Source: DASPLX01 sp035627375 (GTDB taxonomy: Bacteria; Pseudomonadota; Gammaproteobacteria; Burkholderiales; Burkholderiaceae_D). Taken from it: 64,000 nucleotides of DNA. A program made the translations under genes and the position numbers. Shown here one piece after another: positions 8,967-17,834 of this stretch. The notes below the pieces were generated by a model. That model saw only the letters and a list, made by a program, of their open reading frames with translations. It was not told the DNA's origin and ran no database searches. The stretch is from positions 1 through 64,000 of the forward strand of contig DASPLX010000006.1 in the NCBI GenBank assembly GCA_035627375.1, read 5' to 3'. Each line of letters begins with the position of its first letter. Position 1 is the stretch's first letter.

Positions 8967-9737
8967 CTAATGGATGACTTCGAGCGCCAACTCCCCTTCC
9001 GATGCGCCAAGGTAGCCGCCGAACAGGCGAGTTCCGGCCTCGTTCGAGACAATCGCCGGTTGATAGACCTGGGTATCGAGCCGGATCACGTCGCCAACGG
9101 ATAGGGTAAGCAGGCTACCGATGTCGACTTCGACCTGTCCGACGACGACCGGCAGAGAAACCCTGACGCCGCGCACCGCCTCGTTCAGCTTCACAGGCAC
9201 AATGCCCGGTTGCCGGATGGCCGGTCGTTCGGCAACAGCATGAACAACGCCATGGTCGAACAGGCAAAACAGCGTTTGATCGCCAAGCTTGATCGTTGCC
9301 GACACGGCGCCGGACCCGCGCTGAAACAGGCGTTTTTCCGGCGTACAGGACTCTTCCCGGGAAACGCCGTCGACGGACAGGTCCGCTGCGATCCGATCGG
9401 TCAACGCCTTCAGCGCGAAGGCAACGCCGCCGCTTGCGAGCGGCGCCGCATCCGACTCCATGCGGGGACGCTCGTCGCTGCGAAACATCAGGCGTTGCAC
9501 CCCCTTGTTGACGTCGGACGGCCAGGCAAGCCAGATGCTCTTCCGCTCCGTGCCAAGACGCAGCCATGTCGTGCGCGGAACTTGCGTCGGACTGTCCCAG
9601 GCGCGTGCGCATTGAATATGCAGTTCCGCCCGGCTCAGTCCCCAGGCGGCGCACCACGCTTGCAAGGTTTGCGTCAACCGTTCCGAGAGGCGGGAAAGAC
9701 AGGTGTCGCCCACCAAGACGAAGGAATGCGTAACCAT
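8967..9737 (-). CDS. FliM/SctQ-like C-ring protein with single SpoA domain
   Basis: 256 aa, clearly shorter than FliM (about 330). The last 75 residues form a SpoA domain (VKLNEAVRGVRVSLPVVVGQ, LSVGDVIRLD, LFGGYLGASEGELALEVIH). The upstream part lacks the N-terminal CheY-binding motif of FliM and its recognisable CheC-like middle domain; overall it resembles injectisome SctQ proteins. It occupies the FliM position, starting on a TGATG overlap with flgE and followed by fliN. It probably builds the C ring but may not couple to chemotaxis (inference). No symbol is given because true FliM identity is uncertain. Confidence 0.75.
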   Translation of the reverse strand: MVTHSFVLVGDTCLSRLSERLTQTLQAWCAAWGLSRAELHIQCARAWDSPTQVPRTTWLRLGTERKSIWLAWPSDVNKGVQRLMFRSDERPRMESDAAPLASGGVAFALKALTDRIAADLSVDGVSREESCTPEKRLFQRGSGAVSATIKLGDQTLFCLFDHGVVHAVAERPAIRQPGIVPVKLNEAVRGVRVSLPVVVGQVEVDIGSLLTLSVGDVIRLDTQVYQPAIVSNEAGTRLFGGYLGASEGELALEVIH

Positions 9738-10933
9738 CAGCGTTTATCCAGGTCGTACAGCGATTGCACCATTTCATTTGCCGTCTGAACGACTTTTCCC
9801 GCGGACTGGAACAGACGCTGGTACAGGATGATGTCGCCGAATGCCGCCTCCAACTGGACGTTCGATCCCTCGATCCTGTTCGGGAGAACGCCGCCGAAGC
9901 CGTCCGAGCCCGGCCGGCCCAGACTGACGCCTTGCGGATCGGTCGCGGTGAACCGGCCTCCGCCCTGCTGCGCGACGTCCTGATCCGAAGCAAAACGAGC
10001 CAGGGCCAATTGCGGTCCCTTCTTCTTCTGGCCGTTTGTATAGGTGACATTGACCACGCCGCTGCCATCGATGGCGATCTCCTTCAACATGCCTGCGGCA
10101 TGACCATCGTGTTTATCGAACGCCACCGTGGACGCGGGTTCCGCCGGTGGAGTTACGTTGACGCTCGCCAATTTGACCGCGCCGAAATCCAGCGTGACTT
10201 CAAATGCGTCCGCTCCTGCTGGCGCATACTGAAATTTGAGCTTGCTTGCCGATTCCACGGGATCGGCGCCGGAAAATTGCAGTAGAAATCCACCGGTGTC
10301 GATCGCGCCCTCCGCGTCGCTGGCGGTCACCGTCCAATCGGTATCGGATGTGGCGCTCTTCTTGAAAGTCAGCTTGATCACGCGCTCCAGGCCGGACGGA
10401 TCGACGATCTTGACTCCATCCACCACCACTTCCTTGGTGGCATTCTTTGCGAGATTTCCCTTGAGCGTCACGTTCTCGCTGTGTTTCGGTTCGCAGAACT
10501 GCAGATCGGCTATCGAAATATCGATCAGCTGGCCTGCCTCGTTCATACCGGCGACGCGATCTCCGGAGGAAAGGCTCACCAGGTAACCGTCCTTGAAGTC
10601 GACGCGCCCGTCGCGCGTATAACTCGTCTGCTGATGCTCCTCGTCGCGCAAAATAAAGAAACCGTTGCCATCGACCGCAAGATCCAGCGACCTGTCCGAT
10701 TTCTGCAGTTCGCCGGCCTTGTCCAGATTGATCGACGTGGCCGCGATATTCACGCCGCTGCCCATCTGCCCGCCGCTCTGGCCGGCGTCGCGCTGAAACA
10801 GGTCGGAGAACATGACGCTCTGCGATTTGAAGCCGGCGGTATTCATGTTGGCGGTGTTGTTGCCAGCGACGTTGAAAGCCTTTGCCGCCGCCTGCAAACC
10901 TGAAAGGCCGATGTAAAGCGTGCTGATTGGCAT
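9737..10933 (-). CDS. flgE: Flagellar hook protein FlgE
   Basis: 398 aa (E. coli 402). The N-terminal D0/D1 region has SGLQAAAKAFNVAGNNTANMNTAGFK, the middle region has SLDLAVDGNGFFIL and QTSYTRDGRVDF, and the C-terminus has SNVQLEAAFGDIILYQRLFQSAGKVVQTANEM, the coiled-coil D0 helix. An inserted variable domain lies near residues 145-290. It polymerises into the hook. It follows flgD by 12 nt. Its presence argues that the apparatus is flagellar, not an injectisome. Confidence 0.95.
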   Translation of the reverse strand: MPISTLYIGLSGLQAAAKAFNVAGNNTANMNTAGFKSQSVMFSDLFQRDAGQSGGQMGSGVNIAATSINLDKAGELQKSDRSLDLAVDGNGFFILRDEEHQQTSYTRDGRVDFKDGYLVSLSSGDRVAGMNEAGQLIDISIADLQFCEPKHSENVTLKGNLAKNATKEVVVDGVKIVDPSGLERVIKLTFKKSATSDTDWTVTASDAEGAIDTGGFLLQFSGADPVESASKLKFQYAPAGADAFEVTLDFGAVKLASVNVTPPAEPASTVAFDKHDGHAAGMLKEIAIDGSGVVNVTYTNGQKKKGPQLALARFASDQDVAQQGGGRFTATDPQGVSLGRPGSDGFGGVLPNRIEGSNVQLEAAFGDIILYQRLFQSAGKVVQTANEMVQSLYDLDKR

Positions 10934-10945
10934 GATGAATCCTCC

Positions 10946-11350
10946 CTATTTATTGTTTTGCAAACGAACGATCTGGCCGAGCGCGATACCTACTGTCTGA
11001 TTAGGATCATTCTTGTTGGAGATCGCGACTTTCGGCGTTCCGGAATCGAAACCGACAATTCCCGTCACGGTTCCCGACGCCGTGCTCTCTTCGCTCAGAT
11101 TCGCGTCGATATCCTTGCCGAGCATGCCGACCAATGCGGCCGCCGTTTGCGCGCTCGCTAACCGGTCGATCCTGAGATTGGTTTCGCGCTGCTGTTCCAG
11201 CGCGGCGAACTGCGCCATCTGCGCCATGAACTCCTCGTTCTTCATCGGTGCCGACGGGTCCTGATACTGGATCTGCTTCACCAGCAGATTCAGCAGATTC
11301 TGCATATTGATGGCGCTGGTTCCGACGATGGATGTATTGTTCTCTGCCAT
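10946..11350 (-). CDS. flgD: Short hook-cap protein FlgD
   Basis: 134 aa, against about 220 for typical FlgD. The N-terminal conserved part is intact: LLNLLVKQIQYQDPSAPMKNEEFMAQMAQFAALEQQ, the FlgD signature. It is followed by LVGMLGKDIDANL and a small beta part (GTVTGIVGFDSGTPKVAI) that ends with GQIVRLQNN. The fibronectin-like FlgD insertion domain is absent. FlgD normally scaffolds hook polymerisation; this minimal form keeps the secreted cap N-terminus. Confidence 0.9.
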   Translation of the reverse strand: MAENNTSIVGTSAINMQNLLNLLVKQIQYQDPSAPMKNEEFMAQMAQFAALEQQRETNLRIDRLASAQTAAALVGMLGKDIDANLSEESTASGTVTGIVGFDSGTPKVAISNKNDPNQTVGIALGQIVRLQNNK

Positions 11351-11351
11351 T

Positions 11352-12305
11352 TCATCTTTCCTTTCTATTGATGCTCCTCTGCACAGCCGGGTCGAACACC
11401 GATCGCGTGCCCGACCGCGCTGCGGCCGTGTCTTCTACCTTGCCCTCGTCCATATTCGGCGGCCTCCCGTCTTTCTCTTCCCCGTAAATCTTCTTTCCAT
11501 TGAGCGTCAAGGCGACCAGCTCTTTCCCTGCCTCTCTCAATGTCTGCCTCAGCGCCAGCATGACCGCCACAGCCTGCGGTTCCGGCAGATCGGCGTCGCG
11601 CAACCATGCTTCCACGCCTCCCATACCGTCGTACAAATGCAATTGCTTTGGGGCGTATTGCTTGTCCTGGAAAGCGCCAGCCTGCTGCTGCGCGCCGGCG
11701 GCCTGGTGTTCGACCGCTTCCTTCGCCCGAATCGGCGCTTGAATCGCCGGCAATCGCGGCGGCACGACGGACGGCATTTCCCTCGCCGCCGGCGGCAGGC
11801 GCGCCGCCTCGGCTGGCTCGTTCCTTGCGGCCGGCGCCGCGATCGGGAATCGGTGATCCAGCGCAGTCGACCGGGAGTCCGCGGCAGGAACCGCAGCTGG
11901 ATGAAATTGCTTCGTCGGCGCCGCCACCGCACCGGCGGACAAGCGCGTCTTCGCCGCCGCGCCGTCGCCGAACGATGCCGTACCGTCGCTGCCTTCCGCG
12001 TCCGCGCGGGCCGGAGTGGTTTCAAGCGAAGCGCCGCTTCCGGACGAAGCGACGGCTGGAGAGGCCGCCGACACAGATTCGCGCGCCATCGCACGATCCG
12101 GCATGGCCTTGTCTTGACCGCTGCTCTCGCCATTCGCCGGCCGCATTTGATGTTCCGTGCGCGCGAGGCTGGTTTGAACACCGGCATTCGCCAGCAACTC
12201 GCGCTGCAATGCCAGCAGCCAATCCTGGGCGCGCACGGCGCCGCTCGATCTGCCCTTCGATGCGGAGCCGGATGCAGTTCCCGCGATTTCCAACTGAGCT
12301 GTCAT
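11352..12305 (-). CDS. FliK-position protein (hook-length control candidate)
   Basis: 317 aa, starting on an ATGA overlap with fliJ and ending 1 nt before flgD, exactly where fliK usually lies. The first 230 residues are low-complexity, rich in Ala, Ser, Pro and charged residues, as in FliK. The C-terminus (LHLYDGMGGVEAWLRDADLPEPQAVAVMLALRQ and onwards) does not show the usual hook-length-control sequence (LRL-P--LG-LEV). I infer a FliK-like ruler from position and composition only. Confidence 0.5.
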   Translation of the reverse strand: MTAQLEIAGTASGSASKGRSSGAVRAQDWLLALQRELLANAGVQTSLARTEHQMRPANGESSGQDKAMPDRAMARESVSAASPAVASSGSGASLETTPARADAEGSDGTASFGDGAAAKTRLSAGAVAAPTKQFHPAAVPAADSRSTALDHRFPIAAPAARNEPAEAARLPPAAREMPSVVPPRLPAIQAPIRAKEAVEHQAAGAQQQAGAFQDKQYAPKQLHLYDGMGGVEAWLRDADLPEPQAVAVMLALRQTLREAGKELVALTLNGKKIYGEEKDGRPPNMDEGKVEDTAAARSGTRSVFDPAVQRSINRKER

Positions 12306-12763
12306 GACATCCCCCTGTGAGCCTGCAACATCAGCCACTGATCGTCGTCGGCCTTGCATTGCACGCCGGCATGCAGCCGCATGAACGTTCTGTGCGCCTT
12401 TTCGCGATGCTTTTCCACGGCGTCGACGCGGCGTCGCGCATGCATTACCCGTTCGATCAGCGCATCGCGCTCCTCTTCCAGTTCCGACAAGGCGCCATGC
12501 TGTTCCCGGCGGCGTTCGTTCAGTTCCTGCATGTAACGGGCGAACAGCGCCACTTGATCGGCCGAGAAGTGCGACGAGGCCATCGACTGCTTCTGGTCTG
12601 CGCCGGCCTGTTCGATCCGCTTCCGCAGCGCGGCCAATCTCTCTTCGGCTTCCGCCACTGCGGCATTGGCCTCCTGCAGGTCTTGCATCAAGGCGTCCAA
12701 CGTCCATTGGCGAGTCGTCAATACCGGCTGCAACACATAGCGGAACGGCTTGGCGCGGCTCAT
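12302..12763 (-). CDS. fliJ: Flagellar export chaperone FliJ
   Basis: 153 aa, almost entirely alpha-helical coiled coil: heptad-like stretches at residues 24-60 and 83-130, many Glu, Arg and Gln. The N-terminus KPFRYVLQPVLTTRQWTLD fits FliJ. FliJ sits in the FliI ATPase ring like the F1 gamma stalk and connects it to FlhA. ATGA overlaps join it to fliI and to the FliK-position gene. Confidence 0.82.
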   Translation of the reverse strand: MSRAKPFRYVLQPVLTTRQWTLDALMQDLQEANAAVAEAEERLAALRKRIEQAGADQKQSMASSHFSADQVALFARYMQELNERRREQHGALSELEEERDALIERVMHARRRVDAVEKHREKAHRTFMRLHAGVQCKADDDQWLMLQAHRGMS

Positions 12764-14070
12764 GCTTTGGCTCCCAGCGCATTGCGCAAACGTCTCATCG
12801 TTTCCTGCCGCGGCGTCGACTCGAGGATCGATTGGCGCAATACCGTGCGGATCGCCGGATAGAGCTGGATCGCGCGGTCGACCTGTGGATTGGATCCGAC
12901 GCGATAGGCGCCCATATCGACCATCTGTCTGTTGCGCTCGTAGACCGCAAGCAGTTCCACCACCGTCGCCATCGTCTTCTGCTCTTCTCCGCTGGCCAGA
13001 TCGGTCGCCAGGCGGCTGACGCTTTGCAGGACGTCGATTGCCGGAAAATGTCCCTCATGCGCGAACTCGCGCGACAACATGATGTGGCCGTCAAGCGTGG
13101 CGCGCAGGATGTCGGCGATCGGCTCGTTGAAGTCGTCGCCTTCGACCAGCACCGTGTAGAGCGCGGTGATGGAACCGCCGCCATCGGTAGTGCCGCAACG
13201 CTCGCACAGCGCGGGGATCTCCGCGAACACGGAAGGCGTATAGCCGCGCGCGGTCGGCGGTTCGCCTGCCGTCAGGCCGATTTCGCGGCGCGCCATGGCA
13301 AAGCGCGTCACCGAGTCCATCATCAGCAGCACCTGCCTGCCCTGATCGCGGAAATGCTCGGCCATCGCGGTCGCCGCATAGGCTGCTCGGGTCCGCACCA
13401 GCGCCGGCTGATCGGAGGTTGCCACCACGACCACGCTGCGCGCGAGGCCGGCGTCGCCGAGATGCTTCTCGATGAACTCGCGCACCTCGCGTCCGCGTTC
13501 GCCGATCAGCGCGATCACGTTGACGTCGGCCTTCACGTCGCGCGCCAGCATGCCGAGCAGCGTGCTCTTGCCGACGCCGCTGCCGGCGAAGATGCCCATG
13601 CGCTGGCCGCGGCCCATCGGCAACAGGCCGTCGATCGCGCGCACCCCGGTTTCCAGCAGATCCTTGATGCGCGGGCGCGTCAGCGGATTGAGCGGGGCCG
13701 CATGCACGGGGCGATACGCGCCCGCCTTAGGATCCGGCTTGCCGTCCAGAGGACCGCCGAATGCGTCGACCACCCTGCCCAGCAAGGCGTCGCCGACCGG
13801 CATTTGCGGCAGTTCGCCGCTGGCGGCGACTTCATCGCCGCACCCGACGCCGCGCAAGTCGCCGTAGGGCATCAGGATCACGCGCCCGGGCTTGACGGCG
13901 ACGACTTCGGCCAGCAAGCGGGCCGGCATCCGGCCGGGATTGATTTCGCAGATCTCGCCCAGCGTCGTGTCGGGTCCGGAGGCTTCGATGCTGTGTCCCG
14001 CCAAAGCGATGACCTTCCCGGTCCTGCGTGTCAATTCGACGGTGGCGACGGCGTCCAGGTAGGCTTGCAT
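12760..14070 (-). CDS. fliI: Flagellar export ATPase FliI
   Basis: 436 aa. Walker A GSGVGKST at residues 163-170, Walker B QVLLMMDSVTRFAMA, family motifs GERGREVREF, PPTARGYTPSVFAEIPAL and GSITALYTVLVEGDDFNEP, and a C-terminal helical domain ending LRNALGAKA. It is the F1-beta-like hexameric ATPase of the flagellar export apparatus. The start at 14070 forms a TGATG overlap with fliH; a longer in-frame extension only reads through fliH and is rejected. Confidence 0.96.
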   Translation of the reverse strand: MQAYLDAVATVELTRRTGKVIALAGHSIEASGPDTTLGEICEINPGRMPARLLAEVVAVKPGRVILMPYGDLRGVGCGDEVAASGELPQMPVGDALLGRVVDAFGGPLDGKPDPKAGAYRPVHAAPLNPLTRPRIKDLLETGVRAIDGLLPMGRGQRMGIFAGSGVGKSTLLGMLARDVKADVNVIALIGERGREVREFIEKHLGDAGLARSVVVVATSDQPALVRTRAAYAATAMAEHFRDQGRQVLLMMDSVTRFAMARREIGLTAGEPPTARGYTPSVFAEIPALCERCGTTDGGGSITALYTVLVEGDDFNEPIADILRATLDGHIMLSREFAHEGHFPAIDVLQSVSRLATDLASGEEQKTMATVVELLAVYERNRQMVDMGAYRVGSNPQVDRAIQLYPAIRTVLRQSILESTPRQETMRRLRNALGAKA

Positions 14071-15008
14071 CAGGCGCTCCCCTCTTCCCCGGCACGCAGC
14101 CTGCGCGCCTCCAGCAGCGCCTCGCGCAGGCGCTGGAGTTGCATCTCCAGCCTGGCATCGAGCGTTCCGGCTGCGCTTTCGACGATGCACCCGCCCAATT
14201 CGATATCAGGGTCGGCACGCAGCACGGTGTCCGCGGGCAAGACAGGCAATGCGTCCCGATCTCCGAGGGCCGTTTGCATCAGCGTTACATCGTGGGGATG
14301 CAGACGGATGATCAGGGAATCGCGCCGCTGCAAGCCGGCCAGAACATGCTTGACCATGCCGGCTGCGCCGTTTCGGCTTGCCAGGCCGGCGCCAACCATA
14401 CGGCACACCGCTGCGTACACGATTTCCACCAGCATGTCTTCCGCGCCTTCCAGGACGCTCGTCTTGGCGTCGGCAAGCTGCGCCGCGATCGAGACAAACC
14501 GGCCGATCTGCTCGGAGATTGCCTCTCGGGCCGACTCCTCGGCCTTTGCCAATCCTTCCGCGTAGCCGCGCTGCTCGGCCTCCTTGCGTGCGGCTTCCAG
14601 TTCCTGTTCGCGCGCGCGCGCGGCTTGCTCTTCGAGAGGCTTGCGTTCCTCCTCGACTTCTTGCGGATGACAATCCTGCTGCGCACGCAACGCCTCTACC
14701 GCCTGCCGTTCCTGCAGCGCGTCGAACGCGGGCTGTGCATAGCCGGCAAGCCCATATCCGGTCTGACCATAGGAGATGCGCGGCTTGAGCAGTTCCGGTT
14801 TGCTCTCGCTGTGCGAGATTTCCTGCGGCTCCTGCTGCACTTTCCGTTGCACATCCTGCTGCGTTTCGGTCGCCTGCGGCATATCGGAAACCTGCTCCGA
14901 ACCGGCATGAACAGGCGATGCTGGCACGGCGGCCGTTGCCGGTGCAGCCGGCCTGACCAACTGGCGGACCTGCCGGGAAACGATCGGTGTACGGATTATC
15001 GGATCCAT
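14070..15008 (-). CDS. fliH: ATPase regulator/stator FliH
   Basis: 312 aa, longer than E. coli FliH (235). Residues 1-90 are a Pro/Ala/Gln-rich variable leader; 100-165 are charged coiled coil including small-residue repeats (EAEQRGYAEGLAKAEESAREA, the GxxxA region). The C-terminal domain is FliH/YscL-like (DMLVEIVYAAVCRMVG, LIIRLHPHDV, GGCIVES). It holds FliI and FliN at the export gate. It overlaps the end of the FliG-position gene by 13 nt. Confidence 0.9.
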   Translation of the reverse strand: MDPIIRTPIVSRQVRQLVRPAAPATAAVPASPVHAGSEQVSDMPQATETQQDVQRKVQQEPQEISHSESKPELLKPRISYGQTGYGLAGYAQPAFDALQERQAVEALRAQQDCHPQEVEEERKPLEEQAARAREQELEAARKEAEQRGYAEGLAKAEESAREAISEQIGRFVSIAAQLADAKTSVLEGAEDMLVEIVYAAVCRMVGAGLASRNGAAGMVKHVLAGLQRRDSLIIRLHPHDVTLMQTALGDRDALPVLPADTVLRADPDIELGGCIVESAAGTLDARLEMQLQRLREALLEARRLRAGEEGSA

Positions 15009-15571
15009 GCCTGGACTCGCAGCGGCACTCGCGCCGTTTTCTTCAAGGCCTGCAACAGCATGGCTACGCGTGCGCCTATTCCCGATTCCCTAACCTGTTT
15101 CGCATGGAGAGAATCGGCGGACTGCTCCTGCGCTTGCAAGCTGTGCGCAAGCGCATCGATCAGGTATGCGTCTCTGTCCGGCGCGGCCGTCACACCCGCA
15201 TCGACCGCGCGCTGGATCGATTGCCGCCGCGGAGGGGGAAACAGAGACAGCAATTCCGTTCTCCAAGTCCACGGATCCAATGCGAGGACTTGCGCGATCA
15301 ATCCGCTGGGTTCGCGTTCCAGCACGCCGTACATATCTGCCGCGCGGGCGACACGCAAACGCTCGACGGACGTCATGGCGCCGCCATTCGCCGGCAATGC
15401 CGAAACGGCTTCTTCCAGCACGTCTTCATCGACGAAGCCCAGGCTGTCGAGTTCGTCCAGATGATGTTGTATGGCGCTACGCTGGCGTTCCGGCAAACCG
15501 GCCAGTATCCAACGGCGATCGTCCGCATGGAGTGTTTGCAGCGCGGCGGCTGCGCGGCGGAATCCGGTCAT
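14996..15571 (-). CDS. Truncated FliG-position protein lacking the torque domain
   Basis: 191 aa from the ATG at 15571 (ATGA overlap with fliF), against about 330 aa for FliG. It sits between fliF and fliH, the invariant place of fliG. Residues around 79-120 (MYGVLEREPSGLIAQVLALDPWTWRTELLSLFPPPRRQ) resemble the armadillo-like FliG middle region in which the EHPQT helix occurs. No counterpart of the FliG C-terminal domain with its charged torque helix is present, and the reading frame continues normally into the fliH overlap, so this is not a simple late frameshift. It could be an MS-ring/C-ring adaptor without motor function. The family assignment rests on position plus weak similarity. Confidence 0.55.
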   Translation of the reverse strand: MTGFRRAAAALQTLHADDRRWILAGLPERQRSAIQHHLDELDSLGFVDEDVLEEAVSALPANGGAMTSVERLRVARAADMYGVLEREPSGLIAQVLALDPWTWRTELLSLFPPPRRQSIQRAVDAGVTAAPDRDAYLIDALAHSLQAQEQSADSLHAKQVRESGIGARVAMLLQALKKTARVPLRVQAWIR

Positions 15572-17067
15572 TTTTTCTGCCCCTGAACAGCGTCGGCCGG
15601 CCTGCCGCCGTCGATCCATTGCTTCACGTTGCTTAACAGTAGCGCACGCTCCGCTTCGCTCAAGCGTGGCTTTTCCGCGGCATATGCCGGCGTCTGCCGG
15701 CGCTGCCGGACGGCAGCCAGCGCTATCACGATGACTGCCAATGCCGCTAACGGCATCCAACTTGTCATCGGCGAAAGGAGTTCCTCGGCGTCGAAGCGGC
15801 TGCCGCTCTGTTTGGCTGCAGGAAGGCCTGCGATCGGTGCGTCCGCTGTCGAAGTCTGTTCCGCCGCGGCATGCGCTACGGTCGACGCATCCGACCCGGG
15901 CTCTGCGAATTTCTGCATCGATTGCACCACGATCGCATCGCCACGCTGGCCGTCGAGGCCGGCCGCCAGGCCGACGACTTCCTTGAGCCTTTCGACTTGC
16001 GCGTCGTCCAGAGCCTTCTTGACCACCACCGCAATCGTCAGGCGTCTGATGCCGCCGGGCGTGCTCACCACGTGCTCGACGCGGCGGCCGACCTGGTAGT
16101 CGGACTCGATGTTAGTGACCGTGCTGTTTTGCGCGTCCTTGTTCGCGGCGCCTCCTGCGGCCGGATCGCGCAAGGTTTGCCGTTCGCGCACTACCACGCC
16201 GGTTGGGCTGCCGTCCTGCGGTCCTGCCTTGGAAGGCAAGACGTCTTCCGTCGTGACCCGGCTCTGATCCAGGTTCAACACGACGTCGACGCTGGCAATC
16301 GCCTCGCCAGGGCCGAACGTGCGTTCCAGCACCTGCATCACCTTGCGCTGCAGATAGTCCTCCGCGCCGCGCTTGGCGTCCAACTGCGCGTTGCCTGTGT
16401 CGACGCTGCCGTCGGCCGAAGCAACGCGTGTCAAGGCCACGCCGTGCTGATCCAGCACCGTGACGTCGGCGGCTGCCATGTCGGGCACCGAAGCCGCAAC
16501 CAGGCGCTGGATGCCGAGAATCTGTTCGGGTGCCAGCGTCCGGCCGCGCATCATCGTCAGCGTTATCGAAGCCTTGGGCCTGGCGTTGGTTTTCTTGAAC
16601 AGCCCTTGTTCGGGCATCGCCAGATGAACGCGCACCGCCTGGATATCCTCGATCGACTGGATGGTCCGCGTCAGCTCGCCCTGGACGGCCCGCTGGTAAT
16701 TCACCTTCTGCACGAAATCGGTCATGCCGAAATCGGCATTGTTGAAGACTTCGAAGCCGACCGCGCCGTGCAACGGGAGATCGGTGCCCATCAGTTTCAG
16801 GCGGGTCTTGTAGACGGCCTCCTGCGGCACCAGGATCGTGTTGCCGCCGTCGGCCAATTGATACGGAATTTTCATGCGGTCGAGCTCGGCCGTCATTGCG
16901 GCAGCGTCCCGCGGAGCGACCTCCGCGAACAGCACCTGGTAATCCGACCGGTACGCCCACCAGCCGATCCCAATCGCGAGCATGACGATCGCCACGCCGC
17001 CGGCGGCGACGCCTGCCTTGGCTCTCTGGTTCAGGCGCTGCCAAATTTCCGGAATTGTCTTCATCAT
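15568..17067 (-). CDS. fliF: MS-ring protein FliF
   Basis: 499 aa (E. coli 552). TM1 at about residues 20-39 (AGVAAGGVAIVMLAIGIGWW) and TM2 at about 437-454. Periplasmic ring-building motifs include YQVLFAEVAPRDAAAMTAEL, MGTDLPLHGAVGFEVF, DFVQKVNYQRAVQGEL and VRVHLAMPEQGLF. The cytoplasmic C-terminus ends in ALLLSNVKQWIDGG, matching the FliG-binding helix, so docking to a FliG-like partner seems preserved. The gene follows fliE by 9 nt. Confidence 0.95.
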   Translation of the reverse strand: MMKTIPEIWQRLNQRAKAGVAAGGVAIVMLAIGIGWWAYRSDYQVLFAEVAPRDAAAMTAELDRMKIPYQLADGGNTILVPQEAVYKTRLKLMGTDLPLHGAVGFEVFNNADFGMTDFVQKVNYQRAVQGELTRTIQSIEDIQAVRVHLAMPEQGLFKKTNARPKASITLTMMRGRTLAPEQILGIQRLVAASVPDMAAADVTVLDQHGVALTRVASADGSVDTGNAQLDAKRGAEDYLQRKVMQVLERTFGPGEAIASVDVVLNLDQSRVTTEDVLPSKAGPQDGSPTGVVVRERQTLRDPAAGGAANKDAQNSTVTNIESDYQVGRRVEHVVSTPGGIRRLTIAVVVKKALDDAQVERLKEVVGLAAGLDGQRGDAIVVQSMQKFAEPGSDASTVAHAAAEQTSTADAPIAGLPAAKQSGSRFDAEELLSPMTSWMPLAALAVIVIALAAVRQRRQTPAYAAEKPRLSEAERALLLSNVKQWIDGGRPADAVQGQKK

Positions 17068-17076
17068 TTACCGCTC

Positions 17077-17403
17077 CTAAACCGCCATGCTCATGACTTC
17101 TTTGTATGCGCTCATCACCTGATTCCTGACCTGCACCAGGAATTGCATCGACATCCGCGCCTCTTCCAGCTGGATCATGACTTCGTGCAGGTTGTGAGGA
17201 GCGCCGACAGCCAGCTTTTGCATACCTCTTTCAGCCGAGACCAGCTTGTCGTTGACCGACGACAATTCGGCGCTGAACCACTGGCCGAAAGACGTCGCCG
17301 GCGCCGTCGAGGCCGCCGCCGGGCCGGCGCTCATCGCGCCTGGCGATATCGGGTCGCTTCCGGCGATGCCGGCTGCCGCGCCAATCGATTCGGGAAACAT
17401 CAT
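17077..17403 (-). CDS. fliE: MS-ring/rod adaptor FliE
   Basis: 108 aa, the usual size. Hydrophobic and Gly/Ala-rich leader, then the conserved C-terminal half: FGQWFSAELSSVNDKLVSAERGMQKLAVG, HNLHEVMIQLEEARMSMQFLVQVRNQVMSAYKEVMSMAV. It is the first rod-side subunit exported and attaches rod to MS ring. The start codon at 17403 forms an ATGA overlap with flgC behind GGAGG; ATG 17400 is the adjacent alternative. Confidence 0.95.
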   Translation of the reverse strand: MMFPESIGAAAGIAGSDPISPGAMSAGPAAASTAPATSFGQWFSAELSSVNDKLVSAERGMQKLAVGAPHNLHEVMIQLEEARMSMQFLVQVRNQVMSAYKEVMSMAV

Positions 17404-17834
17404 CTTTCTCCTCCGATTTCCAGGGTCTTCTTCATCATCGCGATGGCTGCCTTCATTGCCGTGACGTTGGCTTCGTGAGAGCGCAGCGCCTGCATCAGGT
17501 TCAGCATTTCGGCCGTATGGTTGATGCCGGGGTAAGCGACCATGCCTCTTTCGTCCGCCATTGGATGCGCCTGGTCGTACTCCATGCGCGGCGCCGCGTT
17601 GAGTTGCTCGAAACTGGCCAGGCGGACGCCGCCGCCGGCCGCGGCGAAGGCATCGCCGAATTGCCGTGACAATGTCAGCGGCACTTCCTGCGCGACCACC
17701 CGCAACGGACGGAAAGGTTGCGTACCGGGCGCCGCGGCGCTATGCATGTTGGCCAGATTGCGAGCCGTCGCCTCCAGGCGCTGCGACTCGACCCGCATGC
17801 CGGCCGCGCTGATTTGATAGGCGGTGAAGTCCAT
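17400..17834 (-). CDS. flgC: Proximal rod protein FlgC
   Basis: 144 aa. Rod/hook family N-terminus (AYQISAAGMRVESQRLEATARNLANMHS), a central variable region, and C-terminus VAYPGINHTAEMLNLMQALRSHEANVTAMKAAIAMMKKTLEIG. It begins on a TGATG overlap with flgB. Confidence 0.95.
   Translation of the reverse strand: MDFTAYQISAAGMRVESQRLEATARNLANMHSAAAPGTQPFRPLRVVAQEVPLTLSRQFGDAFAAAGGGVRLASFEQLNAAPRMEYDQAHPMADERGMVAYPGINHTAEMLNLMQALRSHEANVTAMKAAIAMMKKTLEIGGER

Noticed and set aside
12832..14565. A 577-codon open frame on the plus strand
   Set aside because: Antisense to fliI and fliH, both clearly identified by motifs.
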